Source of the DNA: Embleya sp040629175
GTDB lineage: Bacteria; Actinomycetota; Actinomycetes; Streptomycetales; Streptomycetaceae
NCBI RefSeq assembly: GCF_040629175.1
Contig: NZ_JBEXUX010000040.1
Span: forward strand, 31,357 to 95,356
Length of the DNA stretch: 64,000 nt
Direction of reading: 5' to 3'
In this document: positions 1-8,806 of the stretch, piece by piece
How the letters are laid out: every line of letters begins with the position of its first letter
Numbering within the stretch: position 1 is the first letter of the stretch
Notes under the pieces: generated by a model
The model's database searches: none
Seen by the model: the letters and a program-made list of their open reading frames with translations, nothing else
What the model was told of the DNA's origin: nothing
Translations under genes and position numbers: made by a program

Positions 1-366
1 GGTCGGGGGCGTCACCCACGCGGTGGACGCGGGCATCGAGGTGGGGGTCGTCCCGACCGAGGTGCCCACCGTCGCGTTGGAGGCGTCCAGCCAGGTCAGT
101 GTGAGGGTGACCGTGCGCCCGGCGACCGCGGCGGTGTTCGCGGTGAACAGGTAGGTCAGGTATTCGGCGAGGGCGGTGATCGGCACCGCGCCCGTGGTCG
201 CGGCCACCGACCCGTTCGCGGTCGCCGTGAGCCGCATGCACGCGGCGCCGGTGTACCAGGCGCCGGTGACCCGGACGGCGGTGGTGTTGGCCCCGGCCGT
301 CCAGGTCCCGATGGTCGTCTCGAAACCGGAGGTGTTCGCGTCGAGGAGGTTCGTGGTGATGGCCAC
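1..366 (-). CDS. Minor tail protein, N-terminal part (runs off the window)
   Basis: The reading frame starts at a GTG 3 bases after the tape-measure stop and is still open at base 1, giving 122 visible codons. The visible part is rich in Thr, Ala and Gly with alternating beta-type hydrophobics and begins VAITTNLLDANTSGFE. It resembles the jelly-roll, carbohydrate-binding-like modules often found in actinophage minor tail proteins. Its place directly downstream of the tape measure fits a distal-tail or baseplate role. The family assignment is inferred from composition and position only. Confidence 0.6.
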   Translation of the reverse strand, partial: MAITTNLLDANTSGFETTIGTWTAGANTTAVRVTGAWYTGAACMRLTATANGSVAATTGAVPITALAEYLTYLFTANTAAVAGRTVTLTLTWLDASNATVGTSVGTTPTSMPASTAWVTPPT

Positions 367-369
367 CGG

Positions 370-3300
370 TCACCCCCTGCCCATGCCCAGGCGCTCGCCC
401 AGTTCGTCGGTGGAGCGTCGGATCCGGCCGTCGACCATTCCCAGGAATTCACCCGAGGACAGCCGCAGTTCGCCCGTGAACGAGCCGCCGTCTCCCCCGC
501 GCACACCCGCGAAGAGCGCGTCGGACTGCGCGCCGGTGAATACCGGCTCGGGCCGTGACGTGCCGTTGTAGGTCAGATTCAGACCCGGCGGAAGATATCC
601 ACCGGAGTCGAATGCGAGCGGCACGATACCGCCCGACTTGTAGCCCCGGTATCCTCCACCGGCGGCGAGGGAACGAAGTCCCGGAGTATTGAAAGGAGTT
701 CCCCACCTCGCCTTTATGTAGCGGATCGCGGCGACTGCATTGTGAATCGGGTTCAGAATGTCGTCCATGCCGGGCAACTTGTAGGCGTTGAACGTCGGCG
801 GAATGGTCTGCATCAGACCGAACGTCCCGCCGTACCTTTGGTTCGAGTCCCAGTGGTTTTCCGCGCGCGGATTCCCGCCGGATTCGTGTTGCGCGATGGT
901 CGTCAGCGGGGCCAGCCACTCGGCGGGGGAACCGGTCGCCGCAAGAGCCGCCCGCAGCCATCCCGCGAGGTCCCCGAACGTCGTGACCGCACCGGCCATC
1001 ACGTCGGAGGCCATACGGCGGACGTCGACCACGTTCACGATCGGCGACTCGCTGACGCCCAGCCCCGGCCGAGGCGCGTTCCACAGCCGCCCCGGGCCCA
1101 TGTACATGCCGACGTGCGACGGGCTCGGACCCACGAACTGTTCGAACACCAGGTCGCCGGGGACGGCATCCTTCATGTCGATGTGCCGTCCGCGCTTGAC
1201 CTGGTCGTAGGTGGTGCGGCCGATCTGGACGCCCACCGCGTCGTAGGCGGCCTGGGTCAAACCGGAACAGTCGATGCCCGCGCGGGTGGTACCGCCCCAG
1301 AGGTAGGGCACGCCCGCATACGTCATCGCGTCACGCAGCGCCATGGCCGCGATCCCCACCCCCGAGGAAGACTGCTTGCGGTCGTCCTCGCGGATCCAGT
1401 CGACGACCCCGTCGATCGCCTTGTTGGGCACGGCCCGAGAGATCTTCGACCAGGCGCTGTCGCCCGGGAGTCGGCCGATCATGGCCCGCACCGGCTCCAT
1501 CGCCACGTCGACGGACGCGGCCAGGAATCCCCGGGAAAGGGACGCGGCCTTGTCGAGGACCCAGGACGCCCCCGGGATCGCGTCGATTCCGCTCGTGACG
1601 GTGTCGACGACGCTGCCGACGATTCCGCCCCACGAATAGGCGCCCACGATCGGGGTGTCCGCGAGCGCGGAACGCACGCCGGACACGCCGCCGGAACGCG
1701 CGGCGGCATTCATGCTGTTCACGAATCCGGGGCCGACCGCACGCGTCCATTCCGGACGCATGATGGCCTCGCCACCGGATACCGCGGCGAGGCCGATGTC
1801 CCGCCCGGGGGTGTATCCCGGGTAGATGCCGCCGCTCGCAAACCCGGCTGTCCCGTCGGGAAGCGACGGGAGACCGACCTTGTCGGCGACCCAGTTCCAG
1901 ACGCGCTTGATTCCGTTGTCGTAGACCTGGTTCACCACGAACCGAACCGGTGCCGCGACGATTTCCTTGAACAGCGACCAGAGAATGGAGATTCCGTCGA
2001 CGGCGACCCGGAACGCCTTCTGGACGTTGGTCATCGTGCTGTCGACGATCGAACCGATCTTGTCGAACCAGGGCTTGATTCCGGTCTGGTAGAGATCCTG
2101 CGCCCAGTAGCCGACGGATTTCATGCCGCCGACGACCGCATCGAACGCGGGCGAGATCATCCGGTTCCACGCCCAGTCCACGGCGGCGGCAATGCCCGAC
2201 CACGCGGGTTCGAACACGCCGTGCCACAGCTCCGCAAGCCGGTCGCCGACCCAGCCGAATCCGGCGCCGAGCCCGTCGAGGATCGGCTTGAGGATGTTGG
2301 CCCACACCCAGGAGGCGGCCAGGGACATGCCGGCCCACGCGGGCTCGAACACGCCGTGCCACAGCTCCGCGAGCCGGTCGCCGACCCAGCCGAGCCCGGT
2401 GACGATCGCGTCGAACGTGGGCTTGAGGAATTTCGTCCACACCCAGGAGGCGGCGATCCCGATGCCGGTGAACGCCGGCTCGAAGATGTCCCGCCACAGC
2501 CACATCGTGAGCGCGCCCAGGATGCGCCAGGCGATGAGGAGCGGTGCGATGAGGATCACCGCGATGATCGCCGCGAGGATCTTGACGCCGGTGACGATGG
2601 CGTCGAACACGGGCGAAAGGACTTTCCGCCAGAGCCAGTCCGCTCCGGCGGCCACGGCGTTCCAGCCCTCGACGATCCCGTCGACGGCCGGCTTGATGCC
2701 GTCGCGCCACATGGCCGTGGCGGCGTCCGCGATCCAGCCGAACACGGGCCGGAGGGCCTTCTCCCACACCCACACGAAGGCCGCTTCGACCTTGTCCCAG
2801 TGCAGGATGAGCAGCACGATGAGCGCGATCACCGCGGCGATGGCGGTCACGATCAGGCCCATGGGTGTCGCCGCGCTCAGGGCCGCGTTGATGGCCATGG
2901 CCGTGTTGATCGCGCGCCACGCGATCGCGTAGAGCACGAGGAACTGCACGAGTCCCGGCATGTGTTCGGCCAGGAATCCGATGAACTTCGAGACGGCCGT
3001 GAGGATTTCCAGGAACGGGCCGCGCAGCGGGTCGAGGGCGTTGCTCACGTCCGCGAGCGCCCGGCCCATGGCCGCGAGCGCCTCCTTCAACAGGGGGGCG
3101 TTCGCGGCGGCGTTCGCCAGAAACCGCTCGAACTCGGGGGATCCCTTGAGCTTGGTGCCCCAGTTCGCGAACCGACCCGTCGCCCGCTCCATGCGGGTGG
3201 CGATCGAATCCATGTGCGGATTGAAGGCGTCGAAAATCCCGGCGATCCCCCGGAAGAGGTTGCCGAAAGAGACGCCGACACCCTCGATCGCCCGCGGCAT

Positions 3301-5619
3301 CGCGACCGTCAGGTCGGCCTTGAAACTCGCCCAGAACGGGTCGCGCGCGAACGAGCGCGACGCCCGATCCATCAGGCGGCCGATGCCGTCCGCCGCCGCC
3401 AGGACCATCGGCGTCAAGGTCGGCAGGGTCCTGGTCAGCCCGTCGACGAACCGCGTGAGAAGGGGGAACACCGCCGGCGACAGCGCGTCGGACCACTGCT
3501 TGAAGGCATCCTTGAGCCGCAGGACCGCGTCGTAGGTCGCCCGCTGCGACGGGTTCATCTTCGCGAGCGCGTCCTGGTACTTCTGCGCGGCCGTCGCCGC
3601 CGCATCCATGCCGGCACCGGCCTGCTGCGCCGCCGCGGCTGCGGCGAGTTGCGCGGACTGGATGCCGCGCTGGGCCGACGTGATCTGGTCGGCCGACTGC
3701 TGCGCGGCCTCGGCGACCTGGCGCTGCGCGTCCGCGAGTTGCTGCTGCGCGTCGGCAACGGCCCGCGCGCCTTCGGTCTGCGCTGCCTGCGCCCCTGCCG
3801 CGGCCTCGGCGGTGCGCCGATCGGCCTGGGCCACGGCCTCCTTGGCCTGGACGACCCGCTCGGAGCCCTCCACGCCGGCCTTGGCCGCCGCCGAAGCCGT
3901 CTCCTGCAAACGCCCGGTGTCGCGCCGCTGGTCCTCCAGCCGCTGGACCGCCTCGTCGTAGGCGAGCTGCGCCTCCTCCCGGTCCAGCTTCGACACCACC
4001 GCGCCGGCCTCGCGGGTCGCCGCGAGGCGCTGCTGCGCCCGTTCGACCGCAATGACCGCGCTGCGCTCGTCCAGCGCCGCCCCGGCGAGCCGGGAGTTCA
4101 TGTCCTCCAGCTCCAGGCGCGCCGCCTTGCGGGCGTCGGTGAGCGCGACCTGCGCACGCAGAGAGTCGCGTTGCGCGTCGACGAGCTGCTGCTCGGCCTG
4201 CCTGGTGCGCTGTACGGCCTGCGCCTGCGCGTCGACAACGGCGCGCTGCGCCGCGGCCACCTGCCGCAGGCCCTGCTCGCGCTGCTGCGCGGCCTGCCGG
4301 TACGCCTGCGTCAGGGACTGCTGCGCGCCCTCCATCTGGAGCGCCTGCTGCTGCGCCTGGATCGCCTGCTGTGCCGCCGCCGCACCGGACTTGCCGGATG
4401 CGGTGGCCGCCGCCTCGTTGGCGGCCTTCTGCGCCTGCAACGCGCCAGCGATCTTCATGATGCCGGGCACGGCGACCAGGGCGACCGCGCCCAGGCCGAC
4501 GGCCGCGGCGAACGCGGCCGAGGTGATCGCGCCCAGGCCCGCGGCAAGGACGCCGATGGCCGGAGGCACGGTCAACGTGGCCAGCAGGGCCGCGAATTGC
4601 AGGATGTTGCTCATGGCCGAGCCGGTGTGGATCGGGATGTCGATCCGCTTGCGGTCCAGGATGTCGGCCTGGACCTGGACGGCCCTGAGTTCGTTGCGCG
4701 CCCGCGTCGCGTCGACCCGCACGTCGAGATCGATGTTCTCGTTCATCCCGAGCTTGGCCAGCTCCGCCCGGATGTAGTCGATCTTGGCCTGGGCTGCGGC
4801 GGCATCGATGTCGATGCCGATCCGCACGTCCCGGAGCTGCTCCAACTCCGCGCGCAGGCCCTGGAGTCGGGCGCGTGCGGGCGCGGTGCTGGCGTCGATG
4901 TTGATGTTCGGCAGCGACGCCTGCGCGGCCTGCACGGCCGCGCGGAGCCGCGCACCGAAGCCGCCGTCGACTTCGAGCCGAACCTCCCACGGCTTGAGGG
5001 TCGCGAGCCGGATCTGCTCGCGCATCGCCTCCAGCTCGGCAATCGCCCGCGCGGTGTCGACCTGGACACGCACATTGGGGCTGATCGCGCCGAGCCGGCG
5101 CAGCTCGGCTTCGAGGCTCTCGGCCTCGATGCGGGCTTCGTCGGCGCCGATGTCGATGCCGATGCGCTTGTCGCGCAGCGACTCCATCCGCACGCGCAGC
5201 GCCTGGAGGTCGGACTCGGCCTCGCTGGTGTTCGCACCGACCTTGATGTTGGGCAGGCTGCGGACCGCGGCCTCGACGCGTGTCTTCAGCTCGCGGGAGA
5301 ACGCGCCGCCGGTCTCGGCGCCGGCGCGACCGCCCTGCGCGGCGGCGAGTTTTCCACTGGTGCGAATGGTGTCCGGCAGCGCGTCGCGCACGGTGCGGCG
5401 CAGTTCGCGGGAGATCTCCTCACCGAGTTGGGTGCCGATGCGGATGCCCGCGCCGACGACCTGTACTTGCAGCGCCTGGGTGAGACGGTTGCCCATCTGC
5501 TGGCCGGCTTCGGTGCCGACCGTGTTCGCCGCGGGCAGGATGCCCGCACGCAACCGGTTCAGGATCCCCTGGGTGTTGGGAATCACGTGCACTTCGACGG
5601 TGCCCACCGTGATCGGCAC
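370..5619 (-). CDS. Tape measure protein with NlpC/P60 and lytic-transglycosylase domains
   Basis: At 1749 residues this is the longest gene here. It would set tail length and help DNA cross the cell wall. The start is a GTG with AGGAGG 11 bases upstream. Residues about 100-330 carry repeats of an Arg/Glu/Leu-rich helical motif, 380-700 form an Ala/Gln-rich coiled coil, and about 900-1170 hold hydrophobic and Trp-rich repeats with a 45-residue period. The C-terminus has an NlpC/P60 domain (DCSGL near residue 1448, SHVGMY further on) and an SLT-like transglycosylase domain (HESGG near 1578, then GLMQT). Both would cut peptidoglycan during entry. It lies downstream of the frameshifted chaperone pair, as is usual in siphophages. 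Confidence 0.95.
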   Translation of the reverse strand: MPITVGTVEVHVIPNTQGILNRLRAGILPAANTVGTEAGQQMGNRLTQALQVQVVGAGIRIGTQLGEEISRELRRTVRDALPDTIRTSGKLAAAQGGRAGAETGGAFSRELKTRVEAAVRSLPNIKVGANTSEAESDLQALRVRMESLRDKRIGIDIGADEARIEAESLEAELRRLGAISPNVRVQVDTARAIAELEAMREQIRLATLKPWEVRLEVDGGFGARLRAAVQAAQASLPNINIDASTAPARARLQGLRAELEQLRDVRIGIDIDAAAAQAKIDYIRAELAKLGMNENIDLDVRVDATRARNELRAVQVQADILDRKRIDIPIHTGSAMSNILQFAALLATLTVPPAIGVLAAGLGAITSAAFAAAVGLGAVALVAVPGIMKIAGALQAQKAANEAAATASGKSGAAAAQQAIQAQQQALQMEGAQQSLTQAYRQAAQQREQGLRQVAAAQRAVVDAQAQAVQRTRQAEQQLVDAQRDSLRAQVALTDARKAARLELEDMNSRLAGAALDERSAVIAVERAQQRLAATREAGAVVSKLDREEAQLAYDEAVQRLEDQRRDTGRLQETASAAAKAGVEGSERVVQAKEAVAQADRRTAEAAAGAQAAQTEGARAVADAQQQLADAQRQVAEAAQQSADQITSAQRGIQSAQLAAAAAAQQAGAGMDAAATAAQKYQDALAKMNPSQRATYDAVLRLKDAFKQWSDALSPAVFPLLTRFVDGLTRTLPTLTPMVLAAADGIGRLMDRASRSFARDPFWASFKADLTVAMPRAIEGVGVSFGNLFRGIAGIFDAFNPHMDSIATRMERATGRFANWGTKLKGSPEFERFLANAAANAPLLKEALAAMGRALADVSNALDPLRGPFLEILTAVSKFIGFLAEHMPGLVQFLVLYAIAWRAINTAMAINAALSAATPMGLIVTAIAAVIALIVLLILHWDKVEAAFVWVWEKALRPVFGWIADAATAMWRDGIKPAVDGIVEGWNAVAAGADWLWRKVLSPVFDAIVTGVKILAAIIAVILIAPLLIAWRILGALTMWLWRDIFEPAFTGIGIAASWVWTKFLKPTFDAIVTGLGWVGDRLAELWHGVFEPAWAGMSLAASWVWANILKPILDGLGAGFGWVGDRLAELWHGVFEPAWSGIAAAVDWAWNRMISPAFDAVVGGMKSVGYWAQDLYQTGIKPWFDKIGSIVDSTMTNVQKAFRVAVDGISILWSLFKEIVAAPVRFVVNQVYDNGIKRVWNWVADKVGLPSLPDGTAGFASGGIYPGYTPGRDIGLAAVSGGEAIMRPEWTRAVGPGFVNSMNAAARSGGVSGVRSALADTPIVGAYSWGGIVGSVVDTVTSGIDAIPGASWVLDKAASLSRGFLAASVDVAMEPVRAMIGRLPGDSAWSKISRAVPNKAIDGVVDWIREDDRKQSSSGVGIAAMALRDAMTYAGVPYLWGGTTRAGIDCSGLTQAAYDAVGVQIGRTTYDQVKRGRHIDMKDAVPGDLVFEQFVGPSPSHVGMYMGPGRLWNAPRPGLGVSESPIVNVVDVRRMASDVMAGAVTTFGDLAGWLRAALAATGSPAEWLAPLTTIAQHESGGNPRAENHWDSNQRYGGTFGLMQTIPPTFNAYKLPGMDDILNPIHNAVAAIRYIKARWGTPFNTPGLRSLAAGGGYRGYKSGGIVPLAFDSGGYLPPGLNLTYNGTSRPEPVFTGAQSDALFAGVRGGDGGSFTGELRLSSGEFLGMVDGRIRRSTDELGERLGMGRG

Positions 5620-5654
5620 GAGGAGTCACCTCCTCGCGCTGGTTCAGATGTGGG

Positions 5655-6514
5655 TCACGCGAGGCCGTCGAGCATCGCGTCGAGGTGTGCGCTCATCCAT
5701 GCGGGAGATGGAGCGAGCGTCGTCGCGGGGGGACGCCAACCGGGCCGGCGGATACGCGGCGGCGCCGGCGGACGGGGGGCCCTCTTGGTGTCCCAGTTCA
5801 CGCAGATCTCGTGGTGATGCAGGTCCCTGATCGCTTCCAGCACGCCCGCGAGGAGCATCTCGGCCTGGGACCAGCGGCCTTGCTCCGGTAGGCGGGCGGG
5901 CTCGTCGTCCGCGGTGGGCTCGGGGGCGTCGTTGCGGATCGCCGTCCACGTCGCGGATTCCGGCGGGAGCTTCTCGATCATCACCCGGACCTGACGCCAT
6001 GTCAGGAGACCCCGGTGGACGTCGAGGAGGTCCACTCGGTTGTAGAAGCTCAGGTCGGCTTCTACTTCCTCCGCATACGCGTCACAGACTTCCGTCGTCC
6101 ACCGGACTTTCCCACCGACTCGCCGGCCTTCGCGGACAGGTCTGCCATGAAGTCGCCGATCTGGTCCTGGTCGGGGTCCAGGTCGAAGTACGCGTCGAGG
6201 CTGTCCGGGGTGAGGATGGCCGCCATGAACGCGTCCATGTCGCCCTGTTGCAGGACGCGCATGGTCGACGCCTTCCACTTGCCGGGCATGAGCGCGACGA
6301 CCTCGTGCACGACGGTCTCGCCGTCGACGGTGCCGGCGAGTTCCGTGCGCAGGTAGCCGGTGGGGTTGAGGGCCTCGACCTCCTGGGCCAGGGCCGCGGG
6401 GCTCGCGCCCTCGGCGGCGAGGGGCTCGCGGACGGACTCGTACCGCGGTTCCGGTGCCGGCAAAGACTGGGGGCGGTCGAGGTTGACATACGGCTGCATG
6501 GGGCTGTCGCTCAT
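5655..6514 (-). CDS. Tail assembly chaperone GT, made by -1 frameshift
   Basis: This is the long form of the tail assembly chaperone, analogous to lambda gpGT. Translation starts with the 150-residue G protein, slips -1 at GGGAAAG (6113-6107) after Lys136, and continues in the other frame for about 150 residues, giving about 286 residues in all. The second frame (TTEVCDAYAEEVEADL and onward) is a typical acidic T-domain. It has no start codon or ribosome site of its own. It ends 36 bases before the tape measure, whose folding it would assist. The slip site is seen directly; use of the frameshift follows from family knowledge. Confidence 0.88.
6062..6514 (-). CDS. Tail assembly chaperone G (unshifted product)
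   Basis: This 150-residue protein sits between the major tail protein and the tape measure, where tail chaperones are found. The ATG is preceded by AGGAG at good spacing. It contains a region rich in Glu and Asp (DLDPDQDQIGDFMADL) and ends in a basic tail (SVTRMRRK) that is made only when ribosomes do not shift. It would coat the tape measure together with the GT form during tail assembly. Confidence 0.85.
   Translation of the reverse strand: MSDSPMQPYVNLDRPQSLPAPEPRYESVREPLAAEGASPAALAQEVEALNPTGYLRTELAGTVDGETVVHEVVALMPGKWKASTMRVLQQGDMDAFMAAILTPDSLDAYFDLDPDQDQIGDFMADLSAKAGESVGKSGGRRKSVTRMRRK
6107..6113 (-). other. Slippery heptamer GGGAAAG for -1 frameshifting
   Basis: Read on the minus strand, the G-frame codons are GTG GGA AAG, so the heptamer fits the X XXY YYZ pattern. 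It is the same heptamer used in lambda G/T. After slippage the open frame continues for 150 codons without a stop, while the zero frame stops within 14 codons. Confidence 0.85.
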
Positions 6515-6620
6515 GGGTGTACTCCTGAGGGGTGTTCGCGGGTCGCGGGTCGCGGGAGGTGTGTGCGGTGGGCGGGCGGTCCCGCGAAGTGCCGTCCGCC
6601 CACCGGTCGGTGACGTCCGG

Positions 6621-7211
6621 TCAGCTACTGGGGCTGTCCACGACGGCGGCCTTGATGGTGTGGTAGACGGTGTTCCCGGCGTCGTCCGGGTAGGCGGTGA
6701 TCGTCATGTTGTAGATCGCCAACTCGTCGTTCTTGTAGGTCTCGTCCTCGCGGTTGGAGATCTCGCCCTGCGGGATGTAAAACCCGCGGAACGTGGCGCC
6801 GTCCAAAACGACGAACCACCAGGCGCGCCGGTCGGGGGTCGGCGTCGCGGTCTCCGCGAAGTTGATCAGCCCGTCGCCGTCCGGCGTCAGCGAGCCCTCG
6901 GGAATCCGGTTCCACAGGCTCATCACCGCGGGCCGGTTGATCTCCTGGCACGCGACCTTGAACGTGCGGTTGGACTTGGTGATGATCGTCCGGAACGGGC
7001 TCGTCTGCCCCCAGGACCGGAACTCGGTGGAGTCCTCGTCGAAACCGCGGACGAGACCGTCCTCGGTGAGGCGGCCCAGGGCCGCCCAGGGGCCCGGGGG
7101 CGTGGCGAGGGGGCTGGCCGGCTTGGTCGTGCCCAGCGGGGCGACCCAGCCCCCGCCGTTGGTGCCCGCCATCGTCACGTCGGCGTCACGGGGGATCACA
7201 AGGGATGGCAT
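6621..7211 (-). CDS. Major tail protein
   Basis: This 196-residue protein would form the tail tube. The chosen ATG (MPSLVIPRDADV) has GGAG about 8 bases upstream; an in-frame ATG at 7229 lacks a ribosome site and lies close to a hairpin. The sequence is beta-rich, with conserved-looking segments such as RTIITKSNRTFKVACQE and YNMTITAYPD, typical of siphophage tube subunits. It lies between the tail terminator and the chaperone pair, the standard order. Confidence 0.82.
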   Translation of the reverse strand: MPSLVIPRDADVTMAGTNGGGWVAPLGTTKPASPLATPPGPWAALGRLTEDGLVRGFDEDSTEFRSWGQTSPFRTIITKSNRTFKVACQEINRPAVMSLWNRIPEGSLTPDGDGLINFAETATPTPDRRAWWFVVLDGATFRGFYIPQGEISNREDETYKNDELAIYNMTITAYPDDAGNTVYHTIKAAVVDSPSS

Positions 7212-7235
7212 CGGGGTGTCTCCAGACATGCAAGA

Positions 7236-7254
7236 GCCCCGCGCGCGGCGGGGC
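7236..7254 (-). terminator. Hairpin between tail terminator and major tail protein
   Basis: A 7-bp perfect GC stem (GCCCCGC paired with GCGGGGC) encloses a 5-base loop. There is no clear T-run after it on the minus strand, so it may attenuate or stabilise the major tail protein message rather than end transcription fully. Confidence 0.45.
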
Positions 7255-7279
7255 CGGAAGGAGGGGAAGTGGGGCCGCG

Positions 7280-7669
7280 TCAGGCGGCGGGGTGGAAAAA
7301 CACCTCGTAGGTGGCGCCGATCCTGCGCAACGCGGTGTTCTCGTAGGGCCGCCACCCGGGCGCCGACACGGTGGAGACGCGCCCCAGGACCGCCCCCGCG
7401 ACCACCTGCCCGGGAAGGTCCCGGGTGAGGGATGCACGAGTCCACGCGGCGATGCCCGCGGCCTGGGCCCGGGTGGCCGCGTACACGTCGACGTCGACCA
7501 GGGCCCGATCGAGCCGAACCCCGTCGTCGTCGCCGCCCACGCGCACCACCTGGCCGCACGGCAGGTCCGCGAGGAGGTCGTTGTCGAGTTCGGCGGCCCA
7601 GACCGTGTCGGGCCGGGCGGCGACCAGCCAGGCGATCAGCAGGACCTCGACGTCCGGGAACGCGCTCAT
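7280..7669 (-). CDS. Tail terminator / tail completion protein
   Basis: The protein has 129 residues and starts MSAFPDVEVLLIAWL, a beginning typical of siphophage tail terminators (neck protein 3), which cap the tail tube and join it to the head. The ATG overlaps the stop of the upstream gene as ATGA. Position between the gp10-like connector and the major tail protein agrees with this call. No catalytic motif is expected. Confidence 0.7.
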   Translation of the reverse strand: MSAFPDVEVLLIAWLVAARPDTVWAAELDNDLLADLPCGQVVRVGGDDDGVRLDRALVDVDVYAATRAQAAGIAAWTRASLTRDLPGQVVAGAVLGRVSTVSAPGWRPYENTALRRIGATYEVFFHPAA

Positions 7670-8004
7670 CCGCCACCTGCCGCCAGCGCCGCGCGCAGCA
7701 GGACGTGATGTCCGCCGCCGCGACCGCCCTCGGCGCCGTATTCCACCCACGCCGCGTACCACGCGGAGTTGTGGACGGTGGCCTGTGCGCGGTCGTGTCT
7801 GCGGGCGCCGCGGTCCGTGACGATGACCTTGAACGAAGCCTTGTACAGGCCCGTGTGGTGGTCGTCCATGCGCGTGCTGACCGGGGCCATGGCCTCGGCG
7901 GCGCTCCTGATCGCCTGCGCACGGCGGATCATCTCGCGGAGCATCATCTGCGAGCGCAGGAGTTCCCCGACGCCCTTCATGTCGCCCCTGAAGCGTGTGG
8001 GCAC
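7666..8004 (-). CDS. HK97 gp10-like head-tail connector
   Basis: This 112-residue protein has a helical N-terminus (LRSQMMLREMIRRAQAIR) followed by VSTRMDDHHTGLYKASFKV and an aromatic YAAWVEYG segment. That pattern matches HK97 gp10 / neck 2 proteins, which join portal and tail. It overlaps the next gene by 4 bases and lies in the neck gene cluster. Confidence 0.7.
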   Translation of the reverse strand: MPTRFRGDMKGVGELLRSQMMLREMIRRAQAIRSAAEAMAPVSTRMDDHHTGLYKASFKVIVTDRGARRHDRAQATVHNSAWYAAWVEYGAEGGRGGGHHVLLRAALAAGGG

Positions 8005-8020
8005 GGTGCGCCTCCCGTCG

Positions 8021-8383
8021 TCAGCCGGTGATGCGGTCGAGGAGGAACTGCACGCAGCCCTCGGTGCCGGTGAACGGCGAGGGACCCCAGTCGCCTGCCT
8101 CGCCCGTCACCTCGTAGACCTGGCCGCGGTGGCGGAACCGGTCGGTGGTGCGGACGTCGGAGCCGGGCGGGGCGTAGACGGTGAGCCCTTTGATGACGGT
8201 GTCGCGCGCCTGCTGCTCCGTCCCTCCGGGGGACGGGGCGGCTTGACGGGGTGTCACGACGCAGCCGTGCAGGTCGGTTTCGACGTCGGGGCCGGGGATC
8301 GGTTTGCCGTAGGGGTCGCGGCCGGACGACGGGCCGGTGCGGATCCGCGTCAGGGTCACGCCGTGCGGGACGGGGAAGACCAT
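8021..8383 (-). CDS. Head closure / connector protein
   Basis: The product has 120 residues. The ATG (MVFPVPHGVTLTRIRTG) shares one base with the stop of the upstream connector gene (TGATG). It is a beta-rich protein with DRFRHRGQVYEVTGEAGDW near the C-terminus, as in SPP1 gp16-like stopper proteins. The assignment rests on gene order and general pattern. Confidence 0.6.
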   Translation of the reverse strand: MVFPVPHGVTLTRIRTGPSSGRDPYGKPIPGPDVETDLHGCVVTPRQAAPSPGGTEQQARDTVIKGLTVYAPPGSDVRTTDRFRHRGQVYEVTGEAGDWGPSPFTGTEGCVQFLLDRITG

Positions 8384-8793
8384 CAGATCCACCCCCAGCC
8401 GGGCTCCCAGTCGAGGCCCCACCAGCCGTCGTCGTCGATCGGGAAGGTCGGGACGGGGGTTGCGTCCTCGGGTGTCGGGTCGATCGTGAACGCGCCGCCG
8501 CGCCCGGCCATGGCCTTGAGCGCGGACTTCTCGGCCTTGGTCAGGTACAGGCCCGCCTGGGGCCGTTGCACGCTGATCGGGCCGATCGTCTCGTAGCTGA
8601 CCCCTTGGGGGTTCGCGTAGGCGCGGCCTGCGGCGGACAGCACGACGACCGAGGCCGCGTCGGGCAGGGGTTTGACGATCGACTCGCACAGGAGCACGGC
8701 CTGACGGATCATCAGGTCGGCGCGGGCGCCCTCGATCTCGCCGAGGTTCAGGTACAGGCCCAGGTCCTCGGCGGTGGGAGGCGTGAACGCCAC
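8383..8793 (-). CDS. Head-tail connector (neck 1, gp6-like)
   Basis: This 136-residue protein starts MAFTPPTAEDLGLYLNL and has an alpha-helical body with SVVVLSAAGRAYANP, typical of HK97 gp6 / SPP1 gp15 adaptor proteins. These form the ring below the portal. It is the first connector gene after the capsid, separated from it by a glycosyltransferase gene. Confidence 0.7.
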   Translation of the reverse strand: MAFTPPTAEDLGLYLNLGEIEGARADLMIRQAVLLCESIVKPLPDAASVVVLSAAGRAYANPQGVSYETIGPISVQRPQAGLYLTKAEKSALKAMAGRGGAFTIDPTPEDATPVPTFPIDDDGWWGLDWEPGWGWI

Positions 8794-8806
8794 GGTGTAC
8801 CTCCGC

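Noticed and set aside
370..1700. Separate endolysin gene from the NlpC/P60 and SLT domains
   Set aside because: Both domains are in frame with the tape measure, with no internal start and ribosome site that would make a separate product convincing.
742..5817. Very long plus-strand open frame opposite the tape measure (1691 codons)
   Set aside because: It is the antisense shadow of a GC-rich gene. Composition is Arg/Gly/Asp/Val-rich without domains, and the minus strand encodes a clear tape measure.
7204..7229. Upstream ATG at 7229 as start of the major tail protein
   Set aside because: It has no ribosome site and lies just behind a hairpin, while the ATG at 7211 has GGAG at proper spacing.
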